A stretch of DNA of 64,000 nucleotides. Origin: JAGVSR01 sp033765145 (GTDB lineage Bacteria; Pseudomonadota; Alphaproteobacteria; Rhizobiales; Hyphomicrobiaceae). Shown here piece by piece: positions 61,205 to 64,000 of the stretch. Below the pieces are notes generated by a model, which saw nothing but the letters and a program-made list of their open reading frames with translations, was not told the DNA's origin and searched no databases. The DNA is taken from contig JANRIH010000032.1 of NCBI GenBank assembly GCA_033765145.1, positions 280,658 to 344,657 on the forward strand, read 5' to 3'. Position 1 is the stretch's first letter, and each line of letters starts with the position of its first letter. The position numbers and the translations under genes were made by a program.

Positions 61205-61687
61205 ATGCGACAGCACAATGGACGCGGTCAGACAACCCGCAACAGGGCTCACCCATATGTGCGGCGCTTCGAATGTGACGTCGCGTCGGACGCAGGCTTC
61301 ACGCTGCTCGAACTGCTGGTGGTGCTCGGTATCATCGTGCTGATCGCGACGATCGCCGCGCCCCAAGTCATGCGGTACTTGGGCGACGCACGCACCGAGA
61401 CGGCCAAGGCGCAGATCAGTGCCATCTCGACCGCTCTCGAACTCTACGCCCTCGATAACGGCGGCTTCCCGCCCGAGCGCGTCGGCTTGAACGCCCTGGT
61501 ACAAGCCCCCCAGGGCCAGCCCCGCTGGCGGGGTCCCTATCTGAAACGCGCCGATGGGCTCCGTGATCCCTGGGGACAGCCCTACCGCTACAAATTCCCG
61601 GGCGCCGGCGGCCAGCCCCAGGTTTATACGCTCGGCCGCGACAACGCCCAGGGCGGAACGGGGGAAAACCTCGACGTCTCGAGTTGA
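61205..61687 (+). CDS. gspG: type II secretion major pseudopilin GspG
   Basis: Product of 160 residues with a long leader of 31 residues cut before FTLLELLVVLGIIVLIA (Glu at +5). A start at GTG 61259 would shorten the leader. The domain has DARTETAKAQISAISTALELYALDNGGFPPERVGL, WRGPYLKRADGLRDPWGQPYRY and the calcium-binding tail GRDNAQGGTGENLDVSS. It is the main pseudopilus subunit. Here it is separated from the other pseudopilin genes by about 15 kb. Confidence 0.92.
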   Translation: MRQHNGRGQTTRNRAHPYVRRFECDVASDAGFTLLELLVVLGIIVLIATIAAPQVMRYLGDARTETAKAQISAISTALELYALDNGGFPPERVGLNALVQAPQGQPRWRGPYLKRADGLRDPWGQPYRYKFPGAGGQPQVYTLGRDNAQGGTGENLDVSS

Positions 61688-61701
61688 ACCCCGAACGGCT
61701 T

Positions 61702-61731
61702 CCCTCTCCCCGCGAGAGGGGCGGCCGCCCC
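61702..61731. terminator. bidirectional terminator between gspG and the response regulator gene
   Basis: A hairpin CCCTCTC/GAGAGGG (61702-61720) is followed by the palindrome GGGGCGGCCGCCCC (61718-61731). It lies in the 49-base gap between convergent stops. No strong T-run is seen, but its position supports termination from both sides. Confidence 0.6.
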
Positions 61732-61736
61732 CGCGA

Positions 61737-62396
61737 TCACTCCGGGATCTTGCCGGCCTTCTGCATGGCAATGACCGCCTCGACGCGATTGCGCGCGTGG
61801 AGCTTCTGCAGAACGTTCGTCATGTAGTGTTTGACGGTCTTCTCAGAAAGCGTGAGCTTGCGCGCGATCTCCTTGTTGGTGAGACCCGCCGAAACCTCTT
61901 TCAAGATCTGCTCTTCGCGCAGCGTCAGTTCCGGCTGCGCGCGTTGCTGGATGCTCCGCTCGTTGGCGGGCTTCCGCTTCATGCTCGTGAGCAGACGTGC
62001 GGCGAACTGGGGCGTGATGTAGGTCTCGCCCCGGTGGACGGTGCGGATCGTGTTGACGAGATCGTTGCCCGTGATGCCCTTGAGCACGTAGCCGTGGGCG
62101 CCGACCTCCATCGCCGTCGTCAGATCTTCTTCGCGCTCCGACACGGTCAGCATGATGGTGCGCACGCCAAGCTGACGCTCCGCAATCGATCGCGCGGCGT
62201 TGAGGCCCGAGCCCGGCATGGAAATGTCCAGCAGCATGATGTCGGGCTTTTCGTCGAGCGCGATGCGCAGCGCATCGTCCGCCGACGCCCCGACGGCCAC
62301 GACCTCGATGTCGTCCTCGAGTTGCAACGTGCTGACGACCCCGTCGCGCAACAGCGGGTGATCGTCCACGACGGCAATGCGGATCGTGTCAACCAC
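61737..62396 (-). CDS. NarL/FixJ-type response regulator
   Basis: Product of 219 residues. The GTG at 62396 is chosen because it overlaps the kinase stop by eight bases and the domain begins at once (VVDTIRIAVVDDHPLLRDGV). Receiver domain residues Asp11, Asp12 and the phosphorylation site Asp57 (PDIMLLDISMPG) are present. The LuxR-type helix-turn-helix ends the protein (LTLREEQILKEVSAGLTNKEIARKLTLSEKTVKHYM). It is co-transcribed with the kinase. Its targets are unknown. Confidence 0.94.
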   Translation of the reverse strand: MVDTIRIAVVDDHPLLRDGVVSTLQLEDDIEVVAVGASADDALRIALDEKPDIMLLDISMPGSGLNAARSIAERQLGVRTIMLTVSEREEDLTTAMEVGAHGYVLKGITGNDLVNTIRTVHRGETYITPQFAARLLTSMKRKPANERSIQQRAQPELTLREEQILKEVSAGLTNKEIARKLTLSEKTVKHYMTNVLQKLHARNRVEAVIAMQKAGKIPE

Positions 62397-63888
62397 GGTT
62401 CGACCTCTGTGCTGCCGGATTCTCGAAACCAACGACGAGCTTCGTGCCGCGGCCGGGACTTGAAACGATGTCGAGCGTCCCGCCGAGGCTTTCGATCCGG
62501 TGCTTCAATCCCGACAGTCCTAGCCGGTCTGTCCCCTTGAGAACAGTGTCCGCGTCGAATCCCGGGCCCTGATCCTGGATTTCCACATTGAGTAAACGAC
62601 CATCGTAGCGGGCGACGAGCGTCTGGCCGTTGCCCCCGCCGTGCCGGAAGGCGTTGTTGAGGCCCTCCTGGGCAAACCGGAACAGGCAAATCGTGATCGG
62701 CAGAGGGAGGCGCGGCGGCAGCGGGGCGATCTCCGCGCGAACCCGCGACCCCGTCGCCCGCTCGTGCGCGTTCGCTGCGATCGTCAGGGCTTCCGCCGGC
62801 GAGATCCGCTTCAATTCTGGCAGCGCTAAGCCCGACGAGATATTCCGGACTTCGCGCATGGCGTCCTGGGTCGCGCGCCGCACGATCCCGATCGATTCCT
62901 CGGCGCGCTGGGCCGTCTTTTCCGTTGGCTTCGCGATGTGCCGAGCGATCTCGTCGATCTTCAAGAGGGAGAGCGCCAGATGCTGGGCCGGGCCGTCATG
63001 AAGATCGGAGCTGATGCGTCTCAGGTAGCGCTCATTGAGTTCGGTAGCCATGCGGCTGGCATGCTGCAGCTTGCTCCTGAGCACCTCGCTCTCGTCCTTG
63101 AGCCGCTTCTGCTCGGCGAGCTGCTGGGCGAGGCGCTCCTGCTGGGCCGCAATGGTGCGGTCGGAGTTGAGTACGAAATAGGAAAGGAGCGCCAGAACGC
63201 CGAGGCCCGTCGCTCCGACGACCAGCCACGTCTGTCGCTGGGCCTGCACGATCGCCCGCTCGAGCGTACTCGACGTGTCGTGCGCCTCGAGAACGCCGAC
63301 GATCTGACCGCCCGATGAGCCGCGGACGGGCGCGTAAACCTCGAGTTTGCCCGCGCCGTTCGGCAGGAGTTCTGGGTGATAAAATGCGACGACGTTTCCT
63401 TCGAGTGCGCTCTTGAGCACGCTCTCACGGATGGAGACGTCGGCGCTTCCGCGATCGTTAACGGCGAGAGCCAGTGAGCCGTCGCGGCGCCAAATCCGCA
63501 GCGCATGCCATCCGTCGGGCGGAGCCTGGGCCGCGACGATCGTTTCGACCTGCCGGCGGGTCTCGGGCTTGACCTCGTTGCTCCACGCGAGGTCGCGAGC
63601 CGCGCGCTCAAGCACGCTCTCCATGCGCAACGCCAGTTCGCCGCCCGCGTGATTGACGATGCCTTGCGCAATGCGCCCTCCGACCCAATTGCCGAGCACG
63701 AGCGTGCTGGCGATGAGAACGAGAGCAGCGGTCACGGCGAACTTCCCGGCCAGCGACATGGGCTGGCTCCAGAATGCCGTCGTTGCACTAAGCATCACGT
63801 CCCTCTGATCAGACGATGGTCTGATATGCGACCCGACCAAGGGCGATGCGCGCGGCTCGACTTCGGTACCTACCTGGGACTGAGCCAT
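62389..63888 (-). CDS. NarX-type sensor histidine kinase
   Basis: Product of 499 residues. An N-terminal membrane helix (FAVTAALVLIASTLVLGNWVGG, about 48-70) is followed by a periplasmic sensor region (about 70-220, including LRIWRRDGSLALAVNDR). A second helix (TWLVVGATGLGVLALLSYFVLN) leads to a coiled coil, then HisKA_3 with the phosphorylated His297 in SSDLHDGPAQHLALSLLKID. The HATPase domain ends the chain (GLSGLKHRIESLGGTLDIVS). It pairs with the overlapping response regulator gene. The signal is not known. Confidence 0.94.
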   Translation of the reverse strand: MAQSQVGTEVEPRASPLVGSHIRPSSDQRDVMLSATTAFWSQPMSLAGKFAVTAALVLIASTLVLGNWVGGRIAQGIVNHAGGELALRMESVLERAARDLAWSNEVKPETRRQVETIVAAQAPPDGWHALRIWRRDGSLALAVNDRGSADVSIRESVLKSALEGNVVAFYHPELLPNGAGKLEVYAPVRGSSGGQIVGVLEAHDTSSTLERAIVQAQRQTWLVVGATGLGVLALLSYFVLNSDRTIAAQQERLAQQLAEQKRLKDESEVLRSKLQHASRMATELNERYLRRISSDLHDGPAQHLALSLLKIDEIARHIAKPTEKTAQRAEESIGIVRRATQDAMREVRNISSGLALPELKRISPAEALTIAANAHERATGSRVRAEIAPLPPRLPLPITICLFRFAQEGLNNAFRHGGGNGQTLVARYDGRLLNVEIQDQGPGFDADTVLKGTDRLGLSGLKHRIESLGGTLDIVSSPGRGTKLVVGFENPAAQRSNRG

Positions 63889-64000
63889 TGGGAAATTATC
63901 GTGTGGTTCGTACTGGATAGTATGGGACTTTCTCAGACTACGTGCAACCGACGGGTTGAGATCGTGGTGACCAGACAGGCTTGCAGGAGCATGTCGAGAA

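Overview
The window is high-GC chromosomal DNA from an alphaproteobacterium, most likely of the Hyphomicrobiales/Rhizobiales type. The main support is the conserved housekeeping block at 15.7-21.8 kb (bamE, ubiquinol-cytochrome c chaperone, YceD/DUF177, plsX, fabH, ihfA, MerR, phosphopantetheinyl transferase) and a ChoXWV/soxBDAG/dgcAB-type choline and betaine locus. The species cannot be named from this sequence alone. No rRNA, CRISPR array, insertion sequence or phage gene was seen. One tRNA is present (tRNA-Pro, anticodon GGG).

Layout. 0-5 kb: the end of a TPR protein, a lone TadG-like protein, a YnfA-type membrane protein and the proBA proline-synthesis pair. 5-10.6 kb: on the minus strand, an SH3-like secreted protein, a DevABC-type ABC exporter (fusion protein, ATPase, permease) with a methyltransferase-like gene inside it, and an Ala-rich secreted protein. 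11-16 kb: an old yellow enzyme, a BLUF blue-light sensor with a 71-residue neighbour, an OmpA-family protein with a small membrane protein, and an unknown gene. 15.7-21.8 kb: envelope and fatty-acid housekeeping genes. 22.4 kb: tRNA-Pro, preceded by a cluster of GTGTCAGA-type repeats.

22.8-44.6 kb holds a complete route from choline to glycine. ChoXWV imports choline. BetA and BetB oxidise it to glycine betaine. GbcAB (a Rieske oxygenase and its reductase) removes the first methyl group. DgcAB with a dedicated EtfAB pair removes the second. The heterotetrameric sarcosine oxidase SoxBDAG removes the third. A GbdR-like AraC-family regulator lies between the import genes and betBA. The catabolic genes form one tightly packed plus-strand run (soxBDAG-dgcAB-etfAB-gbcAB).

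44.8-61.7 kb holds a bactofilin and a type II secretion system split into three blocks: gspEFHIJ (minus), gspLM plus a GspC/N-like gene (plus), and gspD, gspK, a prepilin peptidase and gspG (plus). Between the blocks sit a TAT-exported multicopper oxidase (755 aa) and a SCO1-cytochrome c fusion. The oxidase and gspD diverge from a shared AT-rich region with an 11/12 inverted repeat. My inference, which is not proven, is that the oxidase is a substrate of this secretion system. The window ends with a NarL-type two-component pair. The most distinctive feature is the copper-oxidase module embedded in the secretion locus. The family-level calls rest on recognised motifs, since no database search was possible.
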